The notes below the pieces were generated by a model. That model searched no databases. It had not been told where the DNA came from and was given only the letters and a program-made list of their open reading frames with translations. Positions 63,937 to 64,000 of a DNA stretch of 64,000 nucleotides are shown piece by piece. Source of the stretch: Hyphomonadaceae bacterium (GTDB lineage Bacteria > Pseudomonadota > Alphaproteobacteria > Caulobacterales > Hyphomonadaceae); NCBI GenBank assembly GCA_022844475.1, contig JALHLR010000003.1, forward strand, positions 109,886 to 173,885, in the 5' to 3' direction. A program made the translations under genes and the position numbers. The stretch's first letter is position 1, and every line of letters starts with the position of its first letter.

Positions 63937-64000
63937 ACTAGAAGGGTCTGATACGAGCGTTTCCTCCCCGAAACGCCAAACCGCCGAAGCAGTTCGTACT

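Larger units (their letters stand above)
63404..64000. other. Right-edge stretch without a convincing gene
   Basis: No frame has family features. A plus-strand frame of 78 codons (63619-63855) crosses a terminator-like hairpin and is unlikely. On the minus strand one frame is open from the edge to a stop at 63772 and would end SSEASFVRIGATGGT, but it too passes through a hairpin (63914-63936). Local AT content rises around 63600-63710, which suggests regulatory DNA. Two hairpins described separately bracket short transcripts. Confidence 0.4.

Overview
The window is a GC-rich (roughly 63-65 % by eye) stretch of chromosomal DNA from an alphaproteobacterium. The closest fit is the Caulobacterales/Hyphomonadaceae-Maricaulaceae side of the class. 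The signs are a TipF-type degenerate EAL protein, the dusB-ntrB-ntrC-ntrY-ntrX-hfq-hflX block, a fused ispDF gene, the murA-DUF2948-hisD-UPF0262-infA-maf-RNase E/G-yacG-tRNA(Phe) order, an alphaproteobacterial LexA box (GTTC-N7-GTTC) before uvrA, and a CIRCE operator before groESL. I saw no insertion sequences, prophage, CRISPR array or rRNA operon. Most genes are housekeeping and many overlap by 1-4 bases in tight operons.

Layout. 0-10 kb: a truncated gene at the left edge, tipF with a HAD-IIA phosphatase, a TauD/TfdA dioxygenase, a complete EAL phosphodiesterase, iron superoxide dismutase, a squalene/phytoene-synthase-like protein, trmFO and several membrane or secreted unknowns. 10-20 kb: uvrA with its SOS box, a TspO-like membrane protein, a small SET-domain protein, an OmpR/EnvZ-type two-component pair beside an EF-hand protein, secF without secD, and a dicarboxylate symporter. 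20-28 kb: a four-gene catabolic operon (enoyl-CoA hydratase, two acyl-CoA ligases, FMN-dependent 2-hydroxyacid dehydrogenase) and an XdhC/MobA-like pair. 27-34 kb: the rlpA, dac-tmk-holB-tatD-MBL, mazG cluster. 34-37.5 kb: tRNA-Ser, a HupE/UreJ-like protein and a two-gene ABC exporter. 37.5-43.7 kb: the tRNA-Phe to murA block. 43.8-53 kb: tRNA-Thr, hflX, hfq and the complete NtrBC/NtrYX nitrogen and redox regulatory set with dusB. 53-60.5 kb: ispDF, CinA-type amidase, a secreted three-repeat cysteine protein, a frameshifted gene next to its intact lipoprotein paralogue, a COQ10/RatA-like protein, lipA and an acyl-ACP/CoA ligase. 60.5-64 kb: a 0.7 kb stretch with no convincing gene but strong hairpins, then groES-groEL under a CIRCE-like operator, then a non-coding right edge with two further terminator-like hairpins.

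How the parts fit. Several groups are physiologically coherent: cell-envelope synthesis and remodelling (murA, dac, rlpA), nucleotide-pool cleaning (mazG, maf, tmk), RNA handling (hfq, RNase E/G, dusB, trmFO, infA) and nitrogen/envelope signalling (ntrBCYX). The points most worth a second look are: NtrC and NtrX both lacking the GAFTGA sigma-54 contact loop; the three-repeat secreted cysteine protein; the adjacent paralogue pair with a one-base frameshift in the first copy; the hairpin-rich non-coding stretch before groESL; a bacterial SET-domain protein; and the small non-coding units at the right edge.
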